From a virus, in the IMG/VR virus record IMGVR_UViG_3300021420_000031, positions 1-63,683 of that record: a DNA stretch of 63,683 nt; one strand, 5' to 3'. The translations under genes and the position numbers were made by a program. This document shows, piece after piece, positions 49,488 to 56,924 of this stretch. The notes beneath the pieces were generated by a model that was not told where the DNA came from, did not search any database, and worked only from the letters and a program-made list of their open reading frames with translations. Each line of letters starts with the position of its first letter. Positions within the stretch are counted from its first letter, which is position 1.

Positions 49488-49645
49488 CGGATTATCCAGA
49501 ATAGAACCGACCCGCTTATTCCAACAAGCACACTTCCTGCTACTCCGATGTCGCTAATTATCGGGTTATAGTCATGAATTATTAGCGCAGATGCCGCTCC
49601 AACACATCCTGCCATGATAGACCAGACCATAAGGAATATCCTCAT
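49484..49645 (-). CDS. Two-pass small membrane protein, 53 aa
   Basis: Start overlaps the stop of 49642-50148 (ATGA). Two hydrophobic stretches (IFLMVWSIMAGCVGAASALI and VAGSVLVGISGSVLFWIIR) joined by a short polar loop. Too short for most gene callers. Function unknown. Confidence 0.65.
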   Translation of the reverse strand: MRIFLMVWSIMAGCVGAASALIIHDYNPIISDIGVAGSVLVGISGSVLFWIIR

Positions 49646-50148
49646 TTCTCACCGCCAGCCGCAGGCTCGGCGAGGGCGCGGATCTGCTGCTCCATCATTT
49701 CACAGCACCCCGCCATCAACTCTGTGTCGAATACCGGATGATATTTGCTAGGATGTTCAGCTACGATCTTCGCGCATTCCTCAATCGCCTCGCACCGTCC
49801 TTTAGCTTCACCTTCTCGGAACAGGATGCCGTCGCGCTCTATCCGGTCTACATCGGACGCAGGCTCGGCGAGGGCGCGCTCCGTAAGTTTCCGGGCGCGT
49901 TCTAATTGGCTGCGATTCCAGCTCTTAAAAATAGGGCCGCTCATTTGCGTGTCATATTGTGCCGCATCTCGATACGCCTGTAATTCCTCGATCGCCTCGC
50001 GCCGGCCCTCCGCGCGAGCGGTTGCTATAACTTTGATGAGATCGTTAACATCAACCGAATCTAGGTCGGCGGCATCAAAGCCGTCCCCAAACCAGCGCAA
50101 TGCCCAGCTATGGGCCATCTCCCGGTCGCTCTCGCTTGGCTCACTCAT
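49642..50148 (-). CDS. Hypothetical early protein, 168 aa
   Basis: Ribosome site AAGGAGATCGCG before ATG 50148. Acidic, helical protein with two similar segments, RAEGRREAIEELQAY and GEAKGRCEAIEECAKIV, suggesting an internal repeat. No recognised domain. Overlaps the radical SAM gene by eight bases. Confidence 0.7.
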   Translation of the reverse strand: MSEPSESDREMAHSWALRWFGDGFDAADLDSVDVNDLIKVIATARAEGRREAIEELQAYRDAAQYDTQMSGPIFKSWNRSQLERARKLTERALAEPASDVDRIERDGILFREGEAKGRCEAIEECAKIVAEHPSKYHPVFDTELMAGCCEMMEQQIRALAEPAAGGEK

Positions 50149-50989
50149 CGCGATCTCCTTCCGGCTCCGACCGCACCGCATGGATGATCTTCGGTCGAGC
50201 CCATCGCCGCTGGAAAGACCGCCACTCTGGACCAGGCATATATCGCTGTCCGGCGGCCGTCTCAGGGCGCCATAGCATCGCCATCGGCGTGAATCCGATC
50301 GACACCATTTGGCGCAGCCTCACCTCGGCAGCTGCGAACGTATCCTTCGGATATCCGATCAGCACATAGCATCGCATCCGGTGCGACTCGCGCGTAAAGC
50401 CGGCGGCCAGCATCCGCCGAGCGGCACTCTCTAGCGTCTCAAACTCATCGCCAGGATCATAAGCCCAAAACATGCTTGGCCGCGGGGTGAGGCTGGCCAA
50501 GAGGTCGACTTGGTAGTCTTCCAGCGCGCGAGCCTCCAAGCCTCCGGTGAACGCTACGCGCCGGTTCTGCTGATGTAGCATCTTAAATACAGCCTCAACA
50601 TGAGGCCGGGGACAAGCGAGGAGATTGTCGTCGAGGATATTCCAGCCGGGATGTATCGGCAGCAGGTTCGGGGTGGGCCATTTCTTCCACACGCCGCAGA
50701 ACCAGCACGTCCGAGGGCAGCCGCGTGAAGTGATCGTGTAGCCGGGCTTAACATACCGGCCGGGAATAAATTCTAGGCTCGAATCCCCATAGGCGACGCC
50801 GCCGATCTTTACCGGAGCGACAAATCGCCATTCCTCAGCAAGTCTCTCGGCAACCGCCTTATCCCACGTGAAGCTGACCGAGATGTGGACTTCATCAGCC
50901 TCAGCAAATAGGTCAGGACTGCCGACATAGGCGAGGTTGTCGTCGGGCGTGGCCTTGGTACGTCTAGGAAATACGCGGATCAGGCGCAT
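50141..50989 (-). CDS. Radical SAM family protein, 282 aa
   Basis: ITSRGCPRTCWFCGVWKKW gives the C-x3-C-x2-C cluster (Cys91, Cys95, Cys98) that binds a 4Fe-4S centre and S-adenosylmethionine. Downstream strands (NILDDNLLAC; FTGGLEARAL; RCYVLIGYPKDT) follow the radical SAM TIM barrel. The N-terminal 80 residues look like a small domain rather than a full B12 domain. Substrate unknown: no queuosine-type base modification genes lie nearby. Might modify DNA, RNA or a host protein. Confidence 0.85.
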   Translation of the reverse strand: MRLIRVFPRRTKATPDDNLAYVGSPDLFAEADEVHISVSFTWDKAVAERLAEEWRFVAPVKIGGVAYGDSSLEFIPGRYVKPGYTITSRGCPRTCWFCGVWKKWPTPNLLPIHPGWNILDDNLLACPRPHVEAVFKMLHQQNRRVAFTGGLEARALEDYQVDLLASLTPRPSMFWAYDPGDEFETLESAARRMLAAGFTRESHRMRCYVLIGYPKDTFAAAEVRLRQMVSIGFTPMAMLWRPETAAGQRYMPGPEWRSFQRRWARPKIIHAVRSEPEGDRDE

Positions 50990-51176
50990 TTATTTCCGCC
51001 TCCGGCTGTGCCGATCCAGCCGCGTCACAGCACGACGCGATGCCGCCGATGCAGTCGGGGCAGGGTTGCCAAGTTTTCGGTATCTCGAAGAAACCCGGCG
51101 GCCCGGGTGGAGGCACTCGCAGCCGGGCTGCGTTTACCCACCAGCCCCCCCGATCGTTGCACGTCGGACAGATCAT
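50964..51176 (-). CDS. Small zinc-finger protein, 70 aa
   Basis: MICPTCNDRGGWW and later PCPDCIGG form two C-x2-C knuckles like those of DnaJ-type zinc domains, spaced by about 35 residues. Overlaps both neighbours slightly. Possible partner of the radical SAM protein or a degraded zinc domain. Confidence 0.6.
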   Translation of the reverse strand: MICPTCNDRGGWWVNAARLRVPPPGPPGFFEIPKTWQPCPDCIGGIASCCDAAGSAQPEAEINAPDPRIS

Positions 51177-51643
51177 CCCCCGGCCTTCCTATGTTCAGCC
51201 GTATGGCACGTAATGCACAGCCATTGCACATCTAACGGGTTATCGTAACCATTATGGTGATGCGCGTGTATTGCAGTAACGCCATTCTGTTGCTTAGGGT
51301 CTTGCGTCCCGCATTTACTACACACGGATGGGCGAATTAAGAGTCCTCGGCTGATGGCAGCTCTTACTTCTTGCATTGCTTTCACTTTCTGTGGGTATTT
51401 CTCTTTCCGTATCCTCGAATGACGCATTTCGTGTTCTTTTGAGACAGACAAATGTCTCCTACGTTTTATGTACCGCGATCGTCTTATTCGATATTCATCG
51501 GTCTGGCCAACTCGCTTCATCAGATCTCGGCCATAGGCTCGTTCGCAGTAGATGCAGGAGTTACGTGTTCTGCCGGTAACTTTATTTTCGATGTAAAATT
51601 CGCATAGAGGCCAGCATATGCCACATTTTATACATGTCTTCAT
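51173..51643 (-). CDS. HNH endonuclease with N-terminal zinc fingers, 156 aa
   Basis: MKTCIKCGICWPLCEFYIEN and NSCIYCERAYG are zinc knuckles. A basic helical linker follows (RRSRYIKRRRHLSVSKEHEM), then CSKCG and the HNH core AIHAHHHNGYDNPLDVQWLC plus TCHTAEH. The gene is clearly AT-richer than its neighbours, typical of mobile free-standing HNH genes in phages. It is coupled to the flanking genes, so it may have been inserted precisely. Confidence 0.85.
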   Translation of the reverse strand: MKTCIKCGICWPLCEFYIENKVTGRTRNSCIYCERAYGRDLMKRVGQTDEYRIRRSRYIKRRRHLSVSKEHEMRHSRIRKEKYPQKVKAMQEVRAAISRGLLIRPSVCSKCGTQDPKQQNGVTAIHAHHHNGYDNPLDVQWLCITCHTAEHRKAGG

Positions 51644-52035
51644 ATTCCAGATCTCGCTTTGGCGGCGGCGAAGGCCAGGACGGCGCGGACGACTTCGGGC
51701 CACCCCTCACAATGGGCTGATCCGAAATAGCAATCAGATGCTATTTTAGCGGCTTCGTCGAGCCACGGCGGATCGGCCCCGACCGGAGGAATTACAGCCG
51801 GGGCCGTCGCATTATGTCTCTCGGGTCCGCATCCTGGACTTTCTTCAATTCCCGAGTGATGTTTCTGATGTTGCATCACCTCCTTTCGCTGCTCGTCGAA
51901 CGCGCGGATAGCGTCGATCATCGCTAAAAAGCGCACGGCTATGCCGAATGCCGTTTCTCGATACGGTGGGGTATAGCATCCACAAGTCATCACCGCTTCG
52001 GTGAGCGCCTGCAGCCGCTCGTCACGGTCGGTCAT
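51640..52035 (-). CDS. Hypothetical early protein, 131 aa (paralogue of 52032-52319)
   Basis: C-terminus DPPWLDEAAKIASDCYFGSA then VVRAVLAFAAAKAR closely matches the next gene upstream (DPPWLGEAAIAG, CRAVLAFAAAQPR), and both begin MT-x-x-D-x-RL. Tandem duplication. The middle of this copy has a His-rich insert (MQHQKHHSGIE). Unknown function. Confidence 0.7.
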   Translation of the reverse strand: MTDRDERLQALTEAVMTCGCYTPPYRETAFGIAVRFLAMIDAIRAFDEQRKEVMQHQKHHSGIEESPGCGPERHNATAPAVIPPVGADPPWLDEAAKIASDCYFGSAHCEGWPEVVRAVLAFAAAKARSGI

Positions 52036-52319
52036 TTTACGCCCCGCGGCTGGGCGGCGGCGAAGGCCAGGACGGCGCGGCAGTAAGCCAATTCTCGGTC
52101 GTTATCTGCCGCCCTATTGTAAGCCGACATACCTGCGATGGCCGCCTCTCCGAGCCACGGCGGATCGACCGGACTCGCAGTCGGGGCCGACGCATCCTCG
52201 CTGGGGTCATGGACCGCACGCAAGGCGGCGGCTAGCGCGTGAAATTTGTCGGTAAACGCACCGCCTAACTCGTCGAGAGCCGACTTGATCGCCTCCAGCC
52301 GCGGGTCAGGGGCGGTCAT
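52032..52319 (-). CDS. Hypothetical early protein, 95 aa (paralogue of 51640-52035)
   Basis: ATG 52319 overlaps the previous stop (TAATG). Shares N- and C-terminal motifs with its downstream neighbour but lacks the His-rich middle. Amphipathic helices; no recognised family. Confidence 0.7.
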   Translation of the reverse strand: MTAPDPRLEAIKSALDELGGAFTDKFHALAAALRAVHDPSEDASAPTASPVDPPWLGEAAIAGMSAYNRAADNDRELAYCRAVLAFAAAQPRGVK

Positions 52320-52555
52320 TACGCACACCAGCGAGCGAAATCTAATTCGACTGTTTTTAATGCCTCAGTCGCGCACGCGGACGGATCAGCGCATTCCCTT
52401 TTGCTGATTGCCGCCAAAACTCGTTTATGAAGCTGATCTTCATAGAGATGGGCAACTTCATCATCACAAGCAGATTTAGCGATTTCGGTTACAGCAACGC
52501 GAACCCACTCTGGCGTTACTGGTGTAGTCATATCGATCTCGGGTCGAAAGCTCAT
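52319..52555 (-). CDS. Hypothetical early protein, 78 aa
   Basis: GGAGGGTGGG before ATG 52555 (52567 and 52531 are alternatives). Begins MSFRPEIDMTTPVTPEWVRV, then a helix with DDEVAHLYEDQLHKRVLAAI. Directly downstream of the RecT-like gene. No recognised domain. Confidence 0.65.
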   Translation of the reverse strand: MSFRPEIDMTTPVTPEWVRVAVTEIAKSACDDEVAHLYEDQLHKRVLAAISKRECADPSACATEALKTVELDFARWCA

Positions 52556-52577
52556 CCCACCCTCCATTTCAGCGCGG

Positions 52578-54077
52578 TCATTTCGCCTCCGCTTGCTGTG
52601 CGATCTCGCGGTATTGCGGGCGCATCGGGCGGGCGAGGTCGCGTTCCAGTTCGGTCAATCCGAGCCATGCCTTGTCGAGCGCCTTCTGTCCCTGCTGCGC
52701 GGCGGCAGTGAGCTTGCGGCCCAGCTCGCCCACGATATCGGTTGCGGGGCTTCCACCCGCTTCCACGGCGTTCGTCCGCGTCTGCCCGTCGCCTTCACCA
52801 CGGGCCCCGGAGCGGCGCCCTCCGCCGGGCGCAAGCCGGGCATGGGTCTCGCTGGAGCTTCCAGCCAGATCAGCGGCCTCGCTGTGGGCCTCCCTGGGTT
52901 TCGGCTCCGGGTCAGCGACCGCCGCCCGCTCGGGATTCTGTGTGGCAGCGTCAGCGGCCCGGCTTTTGCCGGAACCGCCTCGCGCACGCACCGCCTCTCC
53001 CCCGTCGGGCGGCGGATCGCCTATGTTCACGGCAGAAGCGAGCGTTTTGCCCGTCTTGGGATCGCGAAACGCTGCGGTGCCTGGAGGCATCGCCTCATCA
53101 ATTCTGATAGGGATGCCGGCATATTCGGGGGCGGCAGCGAGCACGCTTGGTAACGGCTTAACCTCATCAGCCGGGGGAGGTGCCGATTGCGGCTGATCGG
53201 TCACCTCCCGCCCGGCCTCCGGCGGACCACCCGCCTGAGCTTGTTCGTCAGCTTCCACGGCGCGATTCCGCAATGCCTGCGCCAGATCGCCAAGCTTCTC
53301 CTGATCGAATTTCGGCAATTTTTCCCACCATGACCAAAATGCCACAGAGCCGCGGTCGGCGAAGAATTTGGCGTCTTCAATCAATTCGGTCGGATATTCA
53401 ATCCAACTTCCCTGATCTCGTTCTGTCGCGGCGATTGGAACGTTTGTCTTGCGCCCGGCGCCTGGCTTGAAATCGTCGATCGTGGGACGGGGCGGCGTCA
53501 CGTCCTTTAGCGTGTCCTCGAGCTCGTCAGCGGTCGGCATCCCGAACATGACTTCGGGCGCATACAACCGGATCAGCCATGCTGCCGAACGCCACCGCAG
53601 CATCTGGCGCTGCATTCCGAGGGTCGCCCAACGCGCGTGAGTTTTCTTTTTGTTGCCGTCCTTGCGGTCAATGAATGTCGTCCAATCGCTGTCGACCGCC
53701 GTCTTCAGGTCGATCTCGATCTCCACTGGATCTTCGGTGGGATACTCGGTCAGCTTGGCGAAGCAAGTCTCGGACGGGTTAGCGTCTGTGCCGCCGGAGC
53801 GCCAGCGCAGCGGGCCAAGAAATTTGCCTGACGTGTTGGCGCGGGCAACCATGTATTGCGTGATCCAGCCGGCGCGACCATGCACGAAGAAGATATTTTG
53901 CATCACCATAAGCGGGTTTTCGCCCATCTGTTCGGCGAGCAGCAGCGCCACCGTGCAATTCGGCACGCTGTCTCGCATAGCATCAGGGACGAGTTCTGAT
54001 TTGCAGAACGCTCCGGCCATGCGCTGGATCATCGCCCAGCGGTCGGGGTTGATTTGAGCGAGTGCGGTTCCTGTCAT
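52578..54077 (-). CDS. RecT-like single-strand DNA annealing protein, 499 aa
   Basis: The N-terminal about 190 residues carry the annealing core: LLLAEQMGENPLMVMQNIFF, VHGRAGWITQYMVARANTSG, LGPLRW, then QRQMLRWRSAAWLIRLYAPE with VMFGMPTADELED. These are hallmarks of RecT/Bet-type proteins of alphaproteobacterial phages. The remaining 250 residues are acidic, Pro/Ala-rich and probably flexible. It promotes recombination and concatemer formation. No full partner exonuclease is present, but a short ORF upstream resembles the start of one. ATG 54077 follows GGAGAACGGCG. Confidence 0.85.
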   Translation of the reverse strand: MTGTALAQINPDRWAMIQRMAGAFCKSELVPDAMRDSVPNCTVALLLAEQMGENPLMVMQNIFFVHGRAGWITQYMVARANTSGKFLGPLRWRSGGTDANPSETCFAKLTEYPTEDPVEIEIDLKTAVDSDWTTFIDRKDGNKKKTHARWATLGMQRQMLRWRSAAWLIRLYAPEVMFGMPTADELEDTLKDVTPPRPTIDDFKPGAGRKTNVPIAATERDQGSWIEYPTELIEDAKFFADRGSVAFWSWWEKLPKFDQEKLGDLAQALRNRAVEADEQAQAGGPPEAGREVTDQPQSAPPPADEVKPLPSVLAAAPEYAGIPIRIDEAMPPGTAAFRDPKTGKTLASAVNIGDPPPDGGEAVRARGGSGKSRAADAATQNPERAAVADPEPKPREAHSEAADLAGSSSETHARLAPGGGRRSGARGEGDGQTRTNAVEAGGSPATDIVGELGRKLTAAAQQGQKALDKAWLGLTELERDLARPMRPQYREIAQQAEAK

Positions 54078-54238
54078 CGCCGTTCTCCGCACCACTTACA
54101 GACCTGATAAACCTGCATGAACATTGAACAGGCGTTCTCCCATTCATGACCTTGCTCTTCACACCGAGCCTGCATTGCGAGCTTTACATCGGGAAGATGC
54201 TGGATCTTCTCAAACTCGCGCCATTCATTTCGTTTCAT
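54074..54238 (-). CDS. Small Cys-containing protein, 54 aa
   Basis: Overlaps both neighbours (ATGA and CGATGA). MKRNEWREFEKIQHLPDVKL, helical, with C-terminal CKWCGERR that may be half a zinc site. Found only by coupling; unknown function. Confidence 0.65.
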   Translation of the reverse strand: MKRNEWREFEKIQHLPDVKLAMQARCEEQGHEWENACSMFMQVYQVCKWCGERR

Positions 54239-54642
54239 CCGAGTAATTCCCTGTTTTTAAGCACGGCGAGATTCACCGGCTTAGCGTGATAGGATTGCGG
54301 CTCGTAGCGCCGCGCCCAAGCACGGCGGGCGACGAGATAGGCGTGCTCGGCCACAGTCACAGCCCTCGCGCCCTGCCAGATAGCGATGATTAGCCGCCCG
54401 TCCTCGACGACGCGCTCGCCGACCTGGGCGCGCAGGGGGTACGGCGAGCGGTCGAGCAACGCGCAGCAGTCCTGTGGATCGAAATATTCCGAGTACGGAT
54501 CGCACTCCAGCCACGGGCACGGCAGGAAGATCAGCGCCGGCGTCCAGGGATGTCGGCGGCCCAAGCGGATCGCGAAGTGTCCAGGCGACGGGGCATCAAG
54601 GACCTCCCCGATCGCCGCCAGAGGGCATTCAGGAAGCGCCAT
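54235..54642 (-). CDS. Hypothetical early protein, 135 aa
   Basis: GGAGGTCGGGG precedes ATG 54642. Text WTPALIFLPCPWLECDPYSE and RRAWARRYEPQSYHAKPVNL; no recognised family. Located where the recombination exonuclease would be expected beside RecT, but no PD-(D/E)XK motif is seen. Confidence 0.65.
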   Translation of the reverse strand: MALPECPLAAIGEVLDAPSPGHFAIRLGRRHPWTPALIFLPCPWLECDPYSEYFDPQDCCALLDRSPYPLRAQVGERVVEDGRLIIAIWQGARAVTVAEHAYLVARRAWARRYEPQSYHAKPVNLAVLKNRELLG

Positions 54643-54706
54643 CCCCGACCTCCAGTGCATGGTATTCGGCGGCTGGCATGTCCGGGTAGAAGCCGGTCGC
54701 GGTCAT
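54629..54706 (-). pseudogene. Short ORF resembling the start of an exonuclease VIII-type protein, 25 aa
   Basis: MTATGFYPDMPAAEYHALEV plus five residues. The pattern G-x-Y-x-x-M-P-x-x-E-Y-H-A is the usual N-terminus of RecE/exonuclease VIII-like PD-(D/E)XK proteins that pair with RecT. Here it stops after 25 residues, overlapping the next gene. Either a truncated remnant or a retained micro-protein. ATG overlaps the stop of 54703-55119. Confidence 0.5.
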
Positions 54707-55119
54707 GGCGCGGCCTTCTGTGCGAGCGGCACAACATTGGGGTGTTTGGTCTTCATGTGCCGTTGCACATTCTCAAAACTGCGATTGCAGCAGGGGCAGA
54801 CGCCAGCGACAGCACGACGCCTCGCTTGAAGATATTTCTTTTCTGCGGTCGCGATCTTAGCGCGTGCATCGGCTAACTCGTCTTCGAGACGTGCGGCGTC
54901 TTGTTTCAAACGGTCTCGCTCTCGGCGCACTGCCTCATTTTCGGCTTTTTCAGTACCGGTTCTCCAGCCCCACTGATGTCCGCTGGGGCAATAATAGTAA
55001 CCTCCTAACCGGCGCAGGCTCTCATAAATGATTTGGGGTACTGTATGCCACACGGAGCACGTCTGACATTGCGTAAGGACATGCCGGTCGCCTTTTATTG
55101 TGATCGTCGAGTCAGCCAA
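54703..55119 (-). CDS. Zinc-finger coiled-coil protein, 138 aa
   Basis: N-terminal zinc site (QCQTCSVWH with later YYCPSGH), a central coiled coil (RRERDRLKQDAARLEDELAD) and a C-terminal C2H2-like finger (CPCCNRSFENVQRHMKTKHP). This two-finger layout occurs in small phage proteins of unknown role. Probably binds DNA or RNA. Next to the recombination genes. Confidence 0.75.
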   Translation of the reverse strand: MADSTITIKGDRHVLTQCQTCSVWHTVPQIIYESLRRLGGYYYCPSGHQWGWRTGTEKAENEAVRRERDRLKQDAARLEDELADARAKIATAEKKYLQARRRAVAGVCPCCNRSFENVQRHMKTKHPNVVPLAQKAAP

Positions 55120-55122
55120 ATC

Positions 55123-55515
55123 TCAGAACTCCACCTCAAAATCTGGCAGCGGCAACCAGCGGATATGCCAACCGGCGAACGCCTCAGCATCTCGCCAGAA
55201 GGCGCGCATCTCCTCGAAGGAGACAAACCCATCGAACCGGGCAAAGGCATTGAGATCATCAGGCCAGTCGATCGGCAGCAGGTGATTAAGCAAGAAGACA
55301 GAACGCTTATCGAAGGCGATTACGATCGGCTCGACCGCGAAGCAACGCCTGTCGCAGATCCGCCGGCAATATTTGGTCCGCATCCCGGTGAAGAGTTGCA
55401 GCATCTCGCCAGGGCGCGCGTGACCTCTCCCGCCTCGCGCCGCGCGGATTGTGCCACCCTTGGTGCCGTCCAGGATCGGCTCGGCAAAGCGAGCCTTAAA
55501 TGAGTAAGCGACCAT
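55123..55515 (-). CDS. ASCH-domain-like protein, 130 aa
   Basis: MVAYSFKARFAEPILDGTKG GTIR, then HARPGEMLQLFTGMRTKYC and a strand-rich middle match the ASCH fold (K-T-I-R plus G-x-x-L-x-L-F-T-G-M-R), a PUA-like RNA-binding domain frequent in phages. The C-terminal helix (DGFVSFEEMRAFWRDAEAFA) is typical too. ATG 55530 is an alternative start. Exact role unknown. Confidence 0.75.
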   Translation of the reverse strand: MVAYSFKARFAEPILDGTKGGTIRAARGGRGHARPGEMLQLFTGMRTKYCRRICDRRCFAVEPIVIAFDKRSVFLLNHLLPIDWPDDLNAFARFDGFVSFEEMRAFWRDAEAFAGWHIRWLPLPDFEVEF

Positions 55516-55522
55516 TACAGCA

Positions 55523-55795
55523 TCACCCATGTCCGGACCGCTCGTGTTGGGGCGCATCTTCCGGCAGACCCCATGTCGGCACTTGCCCTGTAGCAGCCTC
55601 GATTCCGATCGCCATCGTGTTGGCCATGAGGTCCATGAAGGCGCGCTTACGGTCCTGCCCTTCGGGGCCAGAGACAGCGCCGATGACGATAGAGCCGAGC
55701 AGGACTGCGCCGTCCATTGTGTTGGGCAACGCCGCGTAGGCATTCCAGAGCTCGCCCTCGTGGCGCAGGGCTAAGCGTATACCAAAATCGGCCAT
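55523..55795 (-). CDS. Hypothetical early protein, 90 aa
   Basis: MADFGIRLALRHEGELWNAY, a mostly helical protein with the pattern RKRAFMDLMANTMAIGIEAA. Typical of small phage early genes; no recognised function. Eight bases before the ASCH-like gene. Confidence 0.65.
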   Translation of the reverse strand: MADFGIRLALRHEGELWNAYAALPNTMDGAVLLGSIVIGAVSGPEGQDRKRAFMDLMANTMAIGIEAATGQVPTWGLPEDAPQHERSGHG

Positions 55796-55796
55796 C

Positions 55797-55895
55797 TCAG
55801 AACTCCATCAGCACGGCCCACAGGATGAGCCAGAACGCGGTGCACATCACCACGATCAGCGCGAGGGACAGCGGGAGCGGCAGGCGCTCGGTCAT
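55797..55895 (-). CDS. Tiny membrane peptide, 32 aa
   Basis: MTERLPLPLSLALIVVMCTA then FWLILWAVLMEF: one transmembrane helix. Start overlaps the stop of 55892-56149. Below usual length limits. Confidence 0.6.
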   Translation of the reverse strand: MTERLPLPLSLALIVVMCTAFWLILWAVLMEF

Positions 55896-56149
55896 CGCCT
55901 CAGCCACCCCTCGCGGGCATGCGCGCCATCCCATAGGATAACTCTCGACCCATCCTGCGGCGCGGTCACACCTAGCTCGGCATCGAGGTGATCCCGCAGC
56001 GCCGCCATCTCCTCGCGACTGCGGCGGATGCTGCACGGCGGCTGATCCATCGGCTGGTCACCGCCGACCCTGATGAAGGCGCCGCCGTCGTCGAGCCACA
56101 CGATGCTGATGTCGGCACCGGCAGGGTGGGTGGCGTAGAAGTCGGTCAT
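55892..56149 (-). CDS. Hypothetical early protein, 85 aa
   Basis: MTDFYATHPAGADISIVWLD, a small beta-alpha protein (GAFIRVGGDQPMDQPPCSIR; helix REEMAALRDHLDAELG). Coupled on both sides by ATGA. Unknown function. Confidence 0.65.
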   Translation of the reverse strand: MTDFYATHPAGADISIVWLDDGGAFIRVGGDQPMDQPPCSIRRSREEMAALRDHLDAELGVTAPQDGSRVILWDGAHAREGWLRR

Positions 56150-56529
56150 TCGCCGCGCGCCTTCGCCCGTGCCGCACGGGCTTCGGCGATGCGGTGGTTG
56201 TTCGTCAGCACGTCGCGCAGCACGGGCGTTAGGGCGGCGTGGTTGAGGATCAAATCGATTAGGCCGAGGAGAGCGCCGCAGCCGTTATCGAGGTCCGGCG
56301 CGGCGGCGATCAGCCGGGCGTTGGCTTTCGCGCGTTCAAGACCAGGTGCGGCTGGCGCATCCTGAGCACCATCATCACGACAACAGATCCACGCCACGTC
56401 CACAGTCAGGCGGTCATCGTCATCGTCCCGAGGAGAACGATCAGCCCTGATGTGCAGAGACCACAGATAATTTTTTTCGGCTTCGGCGGCTGACCGCCAC
56501 GGCCCCGGTGTCCACTTCGGTTCGGTCAT
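56146..56529 (-). CDS. WTPGPW/ANARLIAAAP-type phage protein, 127 aa
   Basis: Begins MTEPKWTPGPWRSAAEAEKN and contains ERAKANARLIAAAPDLDNGC. This combination marks a widespread family of phage early proteins with unknown function. Four-base overlap with the next gene. Confidence 0.75.
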   Translation of the reverse strand: MTEPKWTPGPWRSAAEAEKNYLWSLHIRADRSPRDDDDDRLTVDVAWICCRDDGAQDAPAAPGLERAKANARLIAAAPDLDNGCGALLGLIDLILNHAALTPVLRDVLTNNHRIAEARAARAKARGE

Positions 56530-56568
56530 GAATGCCCCTCCAAACGGCTCGGTCGCGGCACGAGGAAG

Positions 56569-56811
56569 CTATCGAAATACTCTTTCGCTTCGTGTGGTCC
56601 ATAACAGGTTTTTAGCGGACCGATTCCCGCCGGGCTGCCCGGATTGGGGAACCATCGACCGCGCCATTTCGCAATTCTTCCGCGGCGGACTTTCACGATC
56701 GAGCGCGGCCCGGTCAGCTTTTGTTAGAAATCCCGTATCGGCAATCACGCGGACCGTGGCTACGTAGAGCCAATCGCGCGTTGTGTATTTGTCCGCCCGC
56801 ATCGCCCGCAT
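56569..56811 (-). CDS. First gene after the second switch, hypothetical, 80 aa
   Basis: GGGAGGTCGCG sets the start at ATG 56811; upstream frame extension is ignored. MRAMRADKYTTRDWLYVATV then VIADTGFLTKADRAALDRES, basic C-terminus. It is transcribed from the leftward promoter at 56842-56870, divergent from the HTH gene, so it is the natural Cro or anti-repressor position, but it shows no clear HTH. Confidence 0.65.
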   Translation of the reverse strand: MRAMRADKYTTRDWLYVATVRVIADTGFLTKADRAALDRESPPRKNCEMARSMVPQSGQPGGNRSAKNLLWTTRSERVFR

Positions 56812-56841
56812 CGCGACCTCCCATCGGCTCAGTACGGGCAT

Positions 56842-56870
56842 AAGATATGGCGGCGTTCGTATCCCGTCAA
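56842..56870 (-). promoter_or_regulatory. Sigma-70 promoter, leftward, of the second switch
   Basis: Minus strand: TTGACG (56870-56865), 17-base spacer, TATCTT (56847-56842). Leads into the gene starting at 56811. Confidence 0.7.
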
Positions 56871-56881
56871 GATACATTGTC

Positions 56882-56912
56882 GCGTCCGGTTGCAATTTGT
56901 TTTGGCGGACGC
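56882..56912. promoter_or_regulatory. Inverted repeat, operator candidate of the second switch
   Basis: GCGTCCG (56882-56888) and CGGACGC (56906-56912) form a dyad with a 17-base centre. The right arm abuts the -10 box and the left arm lies just upstream of the -35 box of the rightward promoter. Confidence 0.6.
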
Positions 56913-56918
56913 TACATT
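56890..56918 (+). promoter_or_regulatory. Sigma-70 promoter of the second HTH gene (leaderless)
   Basis: TTGCAA (56890-56895), 17-base spacer, TACATT (56913-56918), then six bases to ATG 56925. The same distance as in the first switch, again predicting a leaderless mRNA. Confidence 0.7.
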
Positions 56919-56924
56919 CCGGCC

